Origin: Bacillus pseudomycoides
GTDB taxonomy: Bacteria > Bacillota > Bacilli > Bacillales > Bacillaceae_G
NCBI RefSeq assembly: GCF_002582035.1
Contig: NZ_NUQE01000030.1
Location: forward strand, 597 to 40,842
Length of the DNA: 40,246 nucleotides
Direction: 5' to 3'
The notes beneath the pieces are model-generated. The model worked only from the letters and a program-made list of their open reading frames with translations, searched no databases and was not told the DNA's origin. A program made the position numbers and the translations under genes. Of the stretch, positions 33,421-40,246 are shown one piece after another. How positions within the stretch are numbered: the first letter of the stretch is position 1; every line of letters starts with the position of its first letter.

Positions 33421-34893
33421 TTAATTCGCATACCAACCTACAGGCTTGGTATGCTGGTGGATATTGATCTGCTTAATTTCCATAAAGTGCTCCAGCCCAA
33501 CAGCACCTAGCGCTCTGCCGATTCCACTTTGCTTATATCCCCCCCAAGGCCCTTCAACATAAGCGAGGTGATAACTATTAATCCAAGTAATTCCCGCACG
33601 CAATTTACTAATGACACGTTTTGCTCGATCCATGTCTTCAGTAAATACAGCACCAGCTAATCCATAAATGGAATCATTAGCTTTTTGGATTGCATCTTCC
33701 TCATCTTTAAATTTCTGTACAACAAGGACTGGACCAAAAATCTCTTCCTTAACAATACGCATATTCGTGTTTACATCAGCAAAGATCGTTGGTGCAATAA
33801 AAAATCCTCGATCAAGCCCCTTTTCTGTTAAACGCTTACCACCACAAACTAATTTTGCACCTTCTTCGATTCCACTCTTGATGTAACCTAAAACGTCATT
33901 CATATGAGTCTCGCTTGTGATGGCTCCCATTTCAATGCTCTCGCTTTCCCCGTTGCCAACTACGATTTTGTTTGCCCGCTCGGCCAGTCTTTCAACAAAC
34001 TTATCGTAAATTGTCTCTTGTACAAGTAGACGGGATGCAGCTGAACAAACTTGCCCAGCATTGTGGAAAATACCGAACATCGCATTCTCGGCTGCAGTTT
34101 CAAAATCCACATCGTCGAACACAATAAGTGGAGATTTCCCTCCCAGTTCAAGTGTAATTTTTTTCATATTTCCAGCAGCTGCGCGCATAATGCTTTGACC
34201 TGTTTTTGTTCCGCCGGTAAAGGCAATCTTATCAACATCATGGCTCTCGGCAAGCTCATTCCCAACTTTTGATCCAGGTCCCAATACCAAGTTTGCCACT
34301 CCGGCCGGAAGCCCGACTTCCTCAATAATCTCAAATAATTTGAATACGCTTACAGGAGTGATCTCAGCAGGCTTAATTACAATTGTATTCCCTGCAGCGA
34401 GTGCAGGAGCAATTTGCCAAACAGCTAACATAAGCGGGAAGTTCCAAGGTACAATAAGTCCACAAACACCAATCGGTTCATGAATAATAATTGTTTCCGA
34501 AGAATCAGCACGAGTGTAAGATTCTTTTTTCATGCCTTTGATCAAGTCAGCATAATAGCGGAAGCATTGAATCGACACCGGAATATCCACATAGGTTGTT
34601 GCACGAATAACCTTACCGTTATTTACAGTTTCCAAACGTGCAATTTCAGCCGCCTTCTCTTCAAGACGGTCTGCAATTTTATAGAGATATTCAGCTCTTT
34701 CATCAGCCGATAAATCCGACCAAATCCCACCGTCAAACGCTTTGCGAGCCGCCTTGATTGCCATCTTTGCATCATCTTCTGATCCATCAGCAGATGTTGC
34801 GATCACCTCTCCAGTTGCAGGATTCATAACGTTTCTTCTAGCACCGGATAACGCTTCTACCCATTTCCCATCAATGAACATGTTAATTTTCAC
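33421..34893 (-). CDS. NAD-dependent aldehyde dehydrogenase (betaine/gamma-glutamyl aldehyde type)
   Basis: A 490-residue aldehyde dehydrogenase. NAD-binding segment PWNFPLMLAVWQIAPALAAGN, then FTGGTKTGQ; the general base Glu is in LELGGKSPLIV and the catalytic Cys in GQVCSAASRL. EEIFGPVL is the late conserved motif. The closest functional groups are betaine-aldehyde and gamma-glutamyl-aminobutyraldehyde (PuuC) dehydrogenases; the paired oxidase fits the latter. The start is GTG at 34893, with AAAGGAG overlapping the stop region of the upstream oxidase gene, 13 bp away. Base composition is somewhat less AT-rich than the surrounding genes. Confidence 0.9.
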   Translation of the reverse strand: MKINMFIDGKWVEALSGARRNVMNPATGEVIATSADGSEDDAKMAIKAARKAFDGGIWSDLSADERAEYLYKIADRLEEKAAEIARLETVNNGKVIRATTYVDIPVSIQCFRYYADLIKGMKKESYTRADSSETIIIHEPIGVCGLIVPWNFPLMLAVWQIAPALAAGNTIVIKPAEITPVSVFKLFEIIEEVGLPAGVANLVLGPGSKVGNELAESHDVDKIAFTGGTKTGQSIMRAAAGNMKKITLELGGKSPLIVFDDVDFETAAENAMFGIFHNAGQVCSAASRLLVQETIYDKFVERLAERANKIVVGNGESESIEMGAITSETHMNDVLGYIKSGIEEGAKLVCGGKRLTEKGLDRGFFIAPTIFADVNTNMRIVKEEIFGPVLVVQKFKDEEDAIQKANDSIYGLAGAVFTEDMDRAKRVISKLRAGITWINSYHLAYVEGPWGGYKQSGIGRALGAVGLEHFMEIKQINIHQHTKPVGWYAN

Positions 34894-34906
34894 AAGTATC
34901 TCTCCT

Positions 34907-36184
34907 TTACGCAAAAATATCGAGCAGTTTGAAGCCAATATGTGCTAGATTTACAAGCATAGTTTTCTGATTATGGAACGGGAATGATTTTAGGCGTTCC
35001 TTTTCAAATCGATATCCACCTGCACTCCCCGTAACGATCCATTGTGCCAATAACTTACCGAACAAAGTCGAGAGAGAAGCGCCATGGCCCGTATAACCTG
35101 TTGCGAAATATGCACCTTCTTTTGATCTGCCGATAACTGGGAATGTATCAATTGTAACCCCAATAAATCCACCCCAACGGTATTCAATTTTGCTTCCTGC
35201 CAGTTTCGGCATCAAGTTTACCATCGCATCATAAACTTTTTGATACACGCCATCATCTAAGTTTGGACGAATATCGCCACCGCCAAATACGATTCGATTA
35301 TCTGGTGTACGACGGAAATAGTAAAGGAAACTACTCGTATCAAAAACCATGCGATCTTTAGGAATGACAACATTCAACAATGACTCTGGAAGCTGTTCAG
35401 TTGTAATAATACGTGCCGAAATTGGCAGTACGCCTTTGTTCAGTTCATTTATGATTTTTCCAGAGTAACCATCTGTCGCCACAATAATGTCTTTCGCAAT
35501 AACAGAACCTTTTTCTGTTTCAACTTTCACACTACTTTGACCGTACTCGATTGATAATACTTTAGAATGCTCAAAGATTCTTGCACCAATCGATTTAGCT
35601 GCTTCTCCCAAACCAATTGCATAATTCAGTGGATGGAACGAGTAACTCGCGTCGTCGACTAAGCAACCATGATAAACTGGGGAATCAATCTCTTGATGCA
35701 ATTGATTTCGATCAAGCACTCTTGATTCGTACCCGAAATTTCTGTTTAAGTATGCGCTTTCAAGTTTCAATTCTTCAAAATGCTTGGCTTTGTAAGCCAC
35801 TACAATGTGACCCGTATTTCTAAAGTCACAGTTGATTTGATTTTCGTCAATAATTTTTTTTACCAGTTCAATACCAAACAAAGAGAGATCGTTTAGCTGT
35901 CTAGCCTCGTCGGGACCATACTTTTTGGCAAGCTGCTGCATCGTTGGCTTATAGCCTGGCAATACCATCCCACCGTTACGACCGCTGGCGCCGTATCCGA
36001 TCGTTTCTTGCTCTAGGACAATGACATTCTTTCCTAACTTTTGCAAATGATAAGCAGAGGAAAGACCTGTGAAACCGGCGCCGATAACGACAACATCCGC
36101 CTCTTCATTCCCTTCTAGAGTTTTTCCTTTCTCATAACTGTTTGCAGTCGCTGTCCATAGAGAGAGTGTATTCATTTGATTCAT
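34907..36184 (-). CDS. FAD-dependent amine oxidoreductase, PuuB/OrdL-like
   Basis: A 425-residue flavoprotein of the D-amino-acid-oxidase (DAO) fold. The dinucleotide-binding motif is VVVIGAGFTGLSSAYHL, followed by EQETIGYGASGRNGG, typical of PuuB (gamma-glutamylputrescine oxidase) and OrdL-like enzymes. Near the C-terminus are GFIGVTIDTFPVIGRS and ATGYTGHGASLS, where FAD is closed in. It likely oxidises a primary or secondary amine to an aldehyde, which the next gene's product would oxidise further. The start at 36184 has AAGGAAG upstream. First gene of the operon. Confidence 0.85.
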   Translation of the reverse strand: MNQMNTLSLWTATANSYEKGKTLEGNEEADVVVIGAGFTGLSSAYHLQKLGKNVIVLEQETIGYGASGRNGGMVLPGYKPTMQQLAKKYGPDEARQLNDLSLFGIELVKKIIDENQINCDFRNTGHIVVAYKAKHFEELKLESAYLNRNFGYESRVLDRNQLHQEIDSPVYHGCLVDDASYSFHPLNYAIGLGEAAKSIGARIFEHSKVLSIEYGQSSVKVETEKGSVIAKDIIVATDGYSGKIINELNKGVLPISARIITTEQLPESLLNVVIPKDRMVFDTSSFLYYFRRTPDNRIVFGGGDIRPNLDDGVYQKVYDAMVNLMPKLAGSKIEYRWGGFIGVTIDTFPVIGRSKEGAYFATGYTGHGASLSTLFGKLLAQWIVTGSAGGYRFEKERLKSFPFHNQKTMLVNLAHIGFKLLDIFA

Positions 36185-36320
36185 CTTATCACTTCCTTCT
36201 TCTTGTTTATTTGAAAGAAACATTTTAGTGAGGGATACCGAATGCAAAGGTGTACAAAAATTTTTACTACTACTTGATTTACGGGGAATCTTCTATTAGA
36301 AATTAAGCGGCATAACCCTT

Positions 36321-36346
36321 GTAACTAAAAAAGTTATTTTAGTTAC
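36321..36346. promoter_or_regulatory. 26-bp operator palindrome of the oxidase operon
   Basis: GTAACTAAAA, 6 bp, TTTTAGTTAC, a perfect inverted repeat. It begins 7 bp downstream of a -10 box on the minus strand, so a bound repressor would block initiation. Confidence 0.65.
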
Positions 36347-36352
36347 TTGTTA

Positions 36353-36380
36353 ATTATACTGAAAATATTGAATTATTCAA
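36353..36380 (-). promoter_or_regulatory. sigma-A-like promoter of the oxidase operon
   Basis: Minus strand TTGAAT (36375-36380), 16 bp, TATAAT (36353-36358), about 170 bp upstream of the oxidase start. Confidence 0.6.
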
Positions 36381-36590
36381 CAATTTTTTAGGTACGGTGC
36401 AAGTAATCTATAAATCTTGGACATACTGATACTATGACTCTAAAAAAGGGACATGACTTTTATCTAAACCCCTCTAAATAGTTCGAATATTCTAAATGTA
36501 ACATCATTATAACTAAAGTAATTGTTGTGCTATAAATGGATTTTTCGTCTGGGATGTTGTTGTAAATGAGGTTATGCAGAGGTCTGTAAA
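36381..36590. other. intergenic stretch, nothing recognised
   Basis: AT-rich sequence between the oxidase promoter and the bcr1 fragment. No frame with a ribosome binding site and no repeat. Confidence 0.4.
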
Positions 36591-36673
36591 ATAAAGTGAA
36601 ACTTCCATCAGTGGGGGTTTTCTTCATCCCCCACTGATGGTTAGTTGAACCAATCGGGCTTTTACGGGATAAA
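36591..36673 (-). repeat. bcr1 repeat, internal deletion
   Basis: Keeps the ATAAAGTGAAACTTCCATC end with a perfect CATCAGTGGGGG hairpin and the TTAGTTGAACCAATCGGGC block. It then jumps from TTTTACGG to the GGATAAA end, lacking the middle half. It lies at the junction of the oxidase block and the spore genes. Confidence 0.85.
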
Positions 36674-36704
36674 AAAAGTACACCACTTTCTTTAAGTGAT
36701 GTAC
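36671..36704 (-). terminator. intrinsic terminator of sspN
   Basis: GTACATCACTT pairs with AAGTGGTGTAC on the minus strand, followed by TTTTTTT. The T tract runs into the bcr1 end. Confidence 0.85.
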
Positions 36705-36708
36705 CAAT

Positions 36709-36737
36709 ATTTATATAATGTGTAACATTATATAAAT
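36709..36737. repeat. 29-bp perfect palindrome
   Basis: ATTTATATAATGT, GTA, ACATTATATAAAT. It lies between the sspN stop and its terminator. Role unknown; possibly a second 3' hairpin of the sspN transcript. Confidence 0.55.
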
Positions 36738-36805
36738 CACCTTGACTCTGTAATAATTAATATCTATTTTATGTTATAGATTTTACAGAGTAATTCTCCT
36801 TCTCT

Positions 36806-36940
36806 TTAACCGTTATCAACAATTGGTTGTTTCCCTGATTTGTCTTGCATTTGTTTTCCTTTATTACCGCCAGCTGCTCTCGATTGTGTTCCAAGTTGGT
36901 TTGGAGCAAAATCTTTTGGATTTTTCTTTGGATTACCCAT
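36806..36940 (-). CDS. sspN: small acid-soluble spore protein SspN
   Basis: A 44-residue spore core protein. Starts [20 protein letters not shown], then [16 protein letters not shown], the SspN pattern. AAGGAGG precedes a pair of ATG codons; I use the second (36940), as in family members. A sigma-G-like promoter (36960-36989) fits forespore expression. In B. subtilis sspN and tlp form one operon; here they are apart. Confidence 0.9.
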   Translation of the reverse strand: MGNPKKNPKDFAPNQLGTQSRAAGGNKGKQMQDKSGKQPIVDNG

Positions 36941-36959
36941 CATATCGCCTCCTTACAAC

Positions 36960-36989
36960 TAGTATCATACTAGCTGTAAGAATTATTCA
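36960..36989 (-). promoter_or_regulatory. candidate sigma-G promoter of sspN
   Basis: Minus strand TGAATA (36984-36989), 17 bp, GATACTA (36960-36966). The sigma-G consensus is about TGAATA / CATACTA. The -35 box overlaps the stop codon of the fbpB-like gene. Confidence 0.6.
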
Positions 36990-37126
36990 GCCTGTTTGAA
37001 AATACGCGTTTCATATCGCTTTTCTAATTTTTCTTCAATCCGTTCAATTGCATCACGATCATTAAGTAGTTGCTGCTTATTTTCCATTACAAGTTCTTCA
37101 AACGTTCTCCGTCGATTTCTTCTCAT
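36983..37126 (-). CDS. small basic FbpB-like protein
   Basis: A 47-residue, strongly charged helical protein: MRRNRRRTFEELVMENKQQL, then DRDAIERIEEKLEKRYETR. It resembles the FbpB family (Fur-regulated basic protein B; proposed RNA-chaperone-like helper in iron-sparing in B. subtilis). No clear Fur box is visible upstream, so iron control is not shown here. The ribosome binding site (GGGTGAAC region) is weak. It lies 42 bp upstream of sspN on the same strand. Confidence 0.7.
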   Translation of the reverse strand: MRRNRRRTFEELVMENKQQLLNDRDAIERIEEKLEKRYETRIFKQAE

Positions 37127-37238
37127 ACTGTTCACCCTTTCTCTTTCGTACTACTAGTATAAACAGTTAAAAAACTCCCTAATCAGATTTATGAGAAAAT
37201 TTTATCTTTAGTATTGTAAACAATCTTTGTACACTTAA

Positions 37239-37479
37239 ATTATCTCGCTATTCATAGGCAATAAAGTGAAACTTCCATCAGTGTGGGTTTTCTTCACCCC
37301 CCACTGATGGAAAGCCTGCCCAATCGGGCACATGCCAGCAGTTATCCTCCACCTACCTTCTTCGTTTTTCTCTGAATCTTGTGGTGGAGGTCTTACTGCC
37401 CGCGAATAGCGGGATAAAGTTTTGAAAAGACAAAGAAGACAAGTGTGGGATGCCCACACTTGCGGAAGTTTCATTTTAT
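37239..37479 (+). repeat. older bcr1 copy, split by a second bcr1
   Basis: The left piece (37239-37260, TTATCTCGCTATTCATAGGC) matches the 5' end of bcr1. The right piece (37419-37479) matches its middle and 3' end: GAAAAGACAAAGAAGACAAG, a GTGTGGG/CCCACAC hairpin, then GGAAGTTTCATTTTAT. A complete bcr1 in the opposite orientation sits between them. The right end contains the stop codon of the exonuclease gene. Confidence 0.75.
37261..37418 (-). repeat. bcr1 repeat, full length, nested
   Basis: Runs from ATAAAGTGAAACTTCC to GCGAATAGCGGGATAAA with all internal blocks and the terminal hairpin. It sits inside an older bcr1, flanked by ATAAA at both ends. Confidence 0.88.
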
Positions 37480-38366
37480 GAACGCTGCAAAGTTTGCATT
37501 CCCTCCTCATACGCGGCAAGAATGAGGACTTCAAAAGCAACCAAATCCTCTGGCTGATCAATCATGATTCTTGTAACACCCAATTCACTTCTCGTAGCAG
37601 GTTCACATGTAACAGTCGGATACACAGCTAGGATTTCCTCATGCTCTTTATTCGTTAATACGTATTTCTTTCTTCCCTTTAGCTTGATTCTTACAAATGA
37701 ATAAAGTGTTTTGATATCCAGGTAATTCCCTACACAAACATGACGAATAACTGTTGTATCTTTGTTATGCTGTTCCAATATTTCTTTTACGATCTCATAG
37801 GCTCTTTCTTCTTCCTTTGTTAAACCTTGAGAAGTCACCTTCTTCTCTTTTCCATTCTTCTCTTCTACACATTTTTGATATACAGCTGCACAAGTGAAAC
37901 AATCATCTAATGCATTATGAGAGCGTACTTGAATATGTAAAAATCGTTTCAGTGTTTCTAATTTATGATTTGGTACATGCTTTATATATCGTTTTGCTAA
38001 ACTAAGTGTATCCAGCACTATATTTTTTGGTGTGCCGAGTCCTAATCGTTCCATATTACTCTTTAAAAACCTCATATCAAAAGAAGCATTATGAGCAACA
38101 ATCGTATCTTCTCCAATAAATGCAACAAATTCCGGTAATACAATATCAATTGATGGCGCACTTGCAACATCAAAATTCCGAATACCTGTCAACATCGTAA
38201 TGCGGCTCGGAATCATCTTTTCTGGATTCACATACGAAACAAATTGATCGGTACATATATGATTTCGATATCGAATTGCAGCCATTTGAATAATATTATC
38301 TTGATAAGGATTAAACCCTGTTGTTTCAAAATCGATTACAACATAATCTCCTGTAAAGTTTCTCAT
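37476..38366 (-). CDS. DEDDh 3'-5' exonuclease (DNA polymerase III epsilon-like)
   Basis: A 296-residue protein. The exonuclease domain (1-165) has all catalytic acids: Asp12 and Glu14 in VVIDFETTG, Asp97 in IVAHNASFDMRFL, and His150 and Asp155 in SHNALDDCF. The C-terminal 130 residues (KEEERAYEIVKEILEQ onward, with VRIKLKGRKKYVLTNKEHE) are unlike polymerase subunits; they may bind nucleic acid or a partner. The substrate is unknown; RNA or DNA are both possible. Its TAA stop lies in the terminal bases of a bcr1 repeat. Confidence 0.9.
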   Translation of the reverse strand: MRNFTGDYVVIDFETTGFNPYQDNIIQMAAIRYRNHICTDQFVSYVNPEKMIPSRITMLTGIRNFDVASAPSIDIVLPEFVAFIGEDTIVAHNASFDMRFLKSNMERLGLGTPKNIVLDTLSLAKRYIKHVPNHKLETLKRFLHIQVRSHNALDDCFTCAAVYQKCVEEKNGKEKKVTSQGLTKEEERAYEIVKEILEQHNKDTTVIRHVCVGNYLDIKTLYSFVRIKLKGRKKYVLTNKEHEEILAVYPTVTCEPATRSELGVTRIMIDQPEDLVAFEVLILAAYEEGMQTLQRS

Positions 38367-38445
38367 AACTTTCTCCTCAATTTTTTATTTATATCAAAAG
38401 AATCTATACCCATACTTCATTATAACAAACCTTTCACTATCAAAA

Positions 38446-38478
38446 GAAAAATAGGAATAGAGTGTACTCCATTCCTAT
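38446..38478 (-). terminator. intrinsic terminator of yneN
   Basis: ATAGGAAT and ATTCCTAT with an inner GAGT..ACTC pair, followed by TTTTTC on the minus strand. Confidence 0.8.
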
Positions 38479-38486
38479 CTAGCCCT

Positions 38487-39071
38487 TCATTTTAGTTTCG
38501 CGACTCTTTTCTCCATTTCCTTCACCGTCATCGGTCCGATAAATTTATCCTGAATAACTCCTTTTGTATCAATAAAATATGACGTTGGAATTGTAATGAC
38601 TTTATAAGTAGTCGTTACTTTTATATCTGTATCAAGAAGAATCGGAAAAGTAAGCCCTTTTTCCTCTGCAAATTTCTGGACCTTCTCTTTTCCTTCAGCC
38701 CCTTCTGACGCTGTATAATTCACCGCTAATATTTCTACATCTTTCTGATACTTATCATAAAACGCCTGTATATCTGGCATTTCTTGCTGACATGGACCAC
38801 ACCACGATGCCCAAAAATTTAAAATAACCTTCTTACCTTTTAAATCAGAAAGCTTCACCTTTGTACCATCAAGCTTGGACAATTCAAAATCAGGCGCTAT
38901 TTTCCCAATTTCAATGCCATTTTGTGCAATTGCTTCTTTTACATCCTCTGTACTTTGTTTTTGATTATCAGTTACTTGTGCTTTCTCTTTTCCAAACTGC
39001 TCATAAATTGCATAACCAGCTAAACATAATAACACAACAACAATGGATATTTTCCGCCACATATGCACCAT
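38487..39071 (-). CDS. yneN: membrane-anchored thioredoxin-like protein, ResA/YneN type
   Basis: A 194-residue extracellular thiol-disulfide protein. N-terminal anchor (residues 5-21, WRKISIVVVLLCLAGYAIY), a linker, then a thioredoxin/AhpC-TSA fold: IAPDFELSKLDGTKVKLSDL and the redox site NFWASWCGPCQQEMP (CGPC). The cis-Pro segment is ITIPTSYFID. ResA proteins reduce disulfides for cytochrome c assembly; YneN is a paralogue of less certain role. Located upstream of sspN as in B. subtilis, with a nuclease and an fbpB-like gene in between. Confidence 0.87.
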   Translation of the reverse strand: MVHMWRKISIVVVLLCLAGYAIYEQFGKEKAQVTDNQKQSTEDVKEAIAQNGIEIGKIAPDFELSKLDGTKVKLSDLKGKKVILNFWASWCGPCQQEMPDIQAFYDKYQKDVEILAVNYTASEGAEGKEKVQKFAEEKGLTFPILLDTDIKVTTTYKVITIPTSYFIDTKGVIQDKFIGPMTVKEMEKRVAKLK

Positions 39072-39103
39072 TCCTTATATTTTATCTTTGTCCCCAAGGT
39101 TCT

Positions 39104-39128
39104 CACTGATGAAAGTTTTTACTTTATT
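39104..39128 (+). repeat. bcr1 3'-end fragment
   Basis: CTCACTGATGAAAGTTTTTAC then TTTATT resembles the last 20 bp of bcr1. Short, so uncertain. Confidence 0.35.
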
Positions 39129-39258
39129 TTAGCTTATACGGACAAAGATGGAAATATTCTCTATGGAAAGAAAAGCATATTTTTGTAAAATACAGAAATT
39201 CCCTATTCACTCATTATATAATGGACCTATAAGATTTATCCCAAAGGATGTGTTTCAA

Positions 39259-39537
39259 ATGAAAAAATGTCCAAATTGCAACGCTACGGTTAGTAAAAGG
39301 CAGCTATTTTTAAGCAATAATTCTCACAAGCTCGTTTGTGAGAACTGTAAGGCAGAACTAAAGATTACAAAATTCTCTTTATTCATGCATTCTATTTTTA
39401 CTATTTTCGTGTGGTTTCTTATTTTAACAAGTTCATTTCCTCCAGAGGTAAAATTTATTGTAACAGCTTCGTATTTTATTCTTTCTATCTTTATTCTACA
39501 GCCACTTTTTTGTTCTTATAAAGTAAAACAATATTAA
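39259..39537 (+). CDS. small zinc-ribbon membrane protein
   Basis: A 92-residue protein. MKKCPNCNATVSKRQ begins a CPNC-x19-CENC pair, likely a zinc ribbon, followed by two hydrophobic spans (SIFTIFVWFLILTS and VTASYFILSIFILQPLF). This agrees with the Cxxc_20_cxxc family of small Bacillus proteins of unknown function. The ATG at 39259 is preceded by AAAGGA; the longer upstream frame lacks a ribosome site and family similarity. Single gene. Confidence 0.7.
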   Translation: MKKCPNCNATVSKRQLFLSNNSHKLVCENCKAELKITKFSLFMHSIFTIFVWFLILTSSFPPEVKFIVTASYFILSIFILQPLFCSYKVKQY

Positions 39538-39725
39538 AAACTAAGAGGTATATTTGTCTCTTCGTTAAATAAGAAAAAATTAAGATTTCAGCCCTCATAA
39601 TAAGAGAATACAGATATTTTCTAGTGCAATTTAATAAAACATGGTACTCCATTACATACGAAGACTTATTTCCAAAACACTGTCATACACATTAATAAAT
39701 CTAGAAAGTAAGAGGAGTGTACCAT

Positions 39726-40064
39726 ATGGAAGAGCATCCAATTACTAAAGAATTACGAATGATAAGGGTATGTCTCGTTATACTCATCATCGTTACATTA
39801 TTTTCGGGTGGAGTTAAAGTGATTAAGACTTCTTCAAACCATCACGACCTTCCACCTACAAATAATGAAGTATATGACAGAAACAATATGATACAAATTG
39901 GAGAGAATACATTCGCTATTAGAAACACCGATCCTAAAAGCGGCGGTTACCATACGGTTAAAATCTTTACATACAATCCAAAAACAAACAAAATAACCCA
40001 AGTAAAAGAATTCAACTTTGAAAACTCCTTCAAATATGTATATCAATTAAATCAAAGTGAATGA
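39726..40064 (+). CDS. hypothetical membrane-anchored protein, 112 residues
   Basis: Unrecognised. Residues 10-30 (RVCLVILIIVTLFSGGVKVI) form a signal anchor. The outside part contains IQIGENTFAIRNTD and YHTVKIFTYNPKTNKITQVK, a small beta-rich module. The ATG at 39726 has AGAGGAG 9 nt upstream. Its stop codon lies only a few bases from the end of the IS605-type element at the window's right side. Confidence 0.7.
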   Translation: MEEHPITKELRMIRVCLVILIIVTLFSGGVKVIKTSSNHHDLPPTNNEVYDRNNMIQIGENTFAIRNTDPKSGGYHTVKIFTYNPKTNKITQVKEFNFENSFKYVYQLNQSE

Positions 40065-40070
40065 ATACTC

Positions 40071-40099
40071 CCCCACGTAGCAAAGCTTGAAGTGGGGGT
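40071..40099 (-). repeat. subterminal hairpin of the IS605-type element
   Basis: CCCCCAC pairs with GTGGGGG around 15 nt. It is also where the tnpB-associated omega RNA would be expected to end, next to its guide. Confidence 0.65.
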
Positions 40100-40114
40100 T
40101 TCTAACGTTTCAAC

Positions 40115-40246
40115 CTAATGGATGATTAACGTCAGTGGAGTTAACACACTAGCGAGCTGTTTCACGCCTAACCCCTCTATCCCGTTTGTCCATGCATCCG
40201 GGACTACTTTTCGTAAAATATTAGCCGCAGCATTTACGTCTGCGTT
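40115..40246 (-). CDS. tnpB: TnpB-type RNA-guided nuclease, C-terminal fragment
   Basis: The last 43 residues of TnpB, running off the window edge. NADVNAAANILRKVV is the RuvC-III motif of TnpB/Cas12-like proteins (DxNAAxNI), with the catalytic Asp at the third residue shown. The tail LGVKQLASVLTPLTL is typical of IS605/IS1341 OrfB. TnpB cuts DNA guided by an omega RNA made from the 3' end of the element. Whether the full gene is intact or has a TnpA partner cannot be seen. Confidence 0.8.
   Translation of the reverse strand, partial: NADVNAAANILRKVVPDAWTNGIEGLGVKQLASVLTPLTLIIH

Larger units (their letters stand above)
40065..40246 (-). mobile_element. right end of an IS605/IS1341-type element
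   Basis: Contains the 3' part of tnpB and, beyond it, a hairpin with CCCCCAC/GTGGGGG arms (40071-40099), the subterminal structure these elements use as a recognition end. Only the end is inside the window. Confidence 0.7.

Noticed and set aside
37127-37240. Fur box upstream of the fbpB-like gene
   Set aside because: TGAGAAAATTTTATC has too many mismatches to the 7-1-7 Fur pattern when aligned.
37235-37561. 108-codon frame on the minus strand
   Set aside because: It runs through the bcr1 repeats and overlaps the end of the exonuclease in another frame.

Overview
The window looks like chromosome from a Bacillus cereus-group bacterium. It is AT-rich and carries typical Bacillus genes with AGGAGG-type ribosome binding sites. 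It has several copies of a ~155 bp repeat with TTTAT-type ends that matches what is known as bcr1, a repeat restricted to the B. cereus group. Spore genes (sspN, tlp, a sleL-type cortex hydrolase) also point to an endospore former.

Layout. 1-3100: a small DinB-like protein, a long gene-poor stretch with a candidate structured RNA, a collapsed P1-type peptidase gene cut by a bcr1 repeat, and a Gly/Cys-rich protein with a 9-bp repeat tract. 3200-9070: a methyltransferase, a peptide-binding lipoprotein (oppA), and an ABC-2 exporter facing a TetR regulator across two perfect operator palindromes. 9098-16733: branched-chain amino-acid uptake, livJ-livHMGF plus a second livJ-like binding protein, separated by an oxidoreductase. 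16876-22198: parC, parE, a 31-residue membrane peptide and yneT. 22271-26662: an HtrA-type protease, a response regulator without a kinase, and anaerobic ribonucleotide reductase nrdDG. 27126-30207: plsY, yneR, yneP, sleL, tlp. 30580-36184: an accessory-looking block with a TetR regulator, a deleted amidohydrolase, a cupin, a MATE exporter, an aldehyde dehydrogenase and an amine-oxidase-like flavoprotein. 36806-40064: sspN, an fbpB-like gene, an exonuclease, a yneN thioredoxin and two small proteins. The right edge holds the 3' end of an IS605-type tnpB with its terminal hairpin.

From 16876 to about 39071 the order and relative strands of yneN, sspN, tlp, yneP, yneR, plsY, yneT, parE and parC agree with the arrangement I recall from B. 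subtilis. Against that frame two blocks look inserted: nrdDG-regulator-htrA between plsY and yneT, and the oxidase/aldehyde dehydrogenase block between tlp and sspN. bcr1 repeats lie at or near the block edges and overlap the stop codons of yneT and the exonuclease.

No clearly new multi-gene system is visible. The most interesting items are the candidate structured RNA near 965-1245, bcr1 behaviour (nested insertion, stop-codon contact), several sharp operator palindromes, an NrdD lacking the usual ATP-cone, and two genes reduced to fused N- and C-terminal ends.
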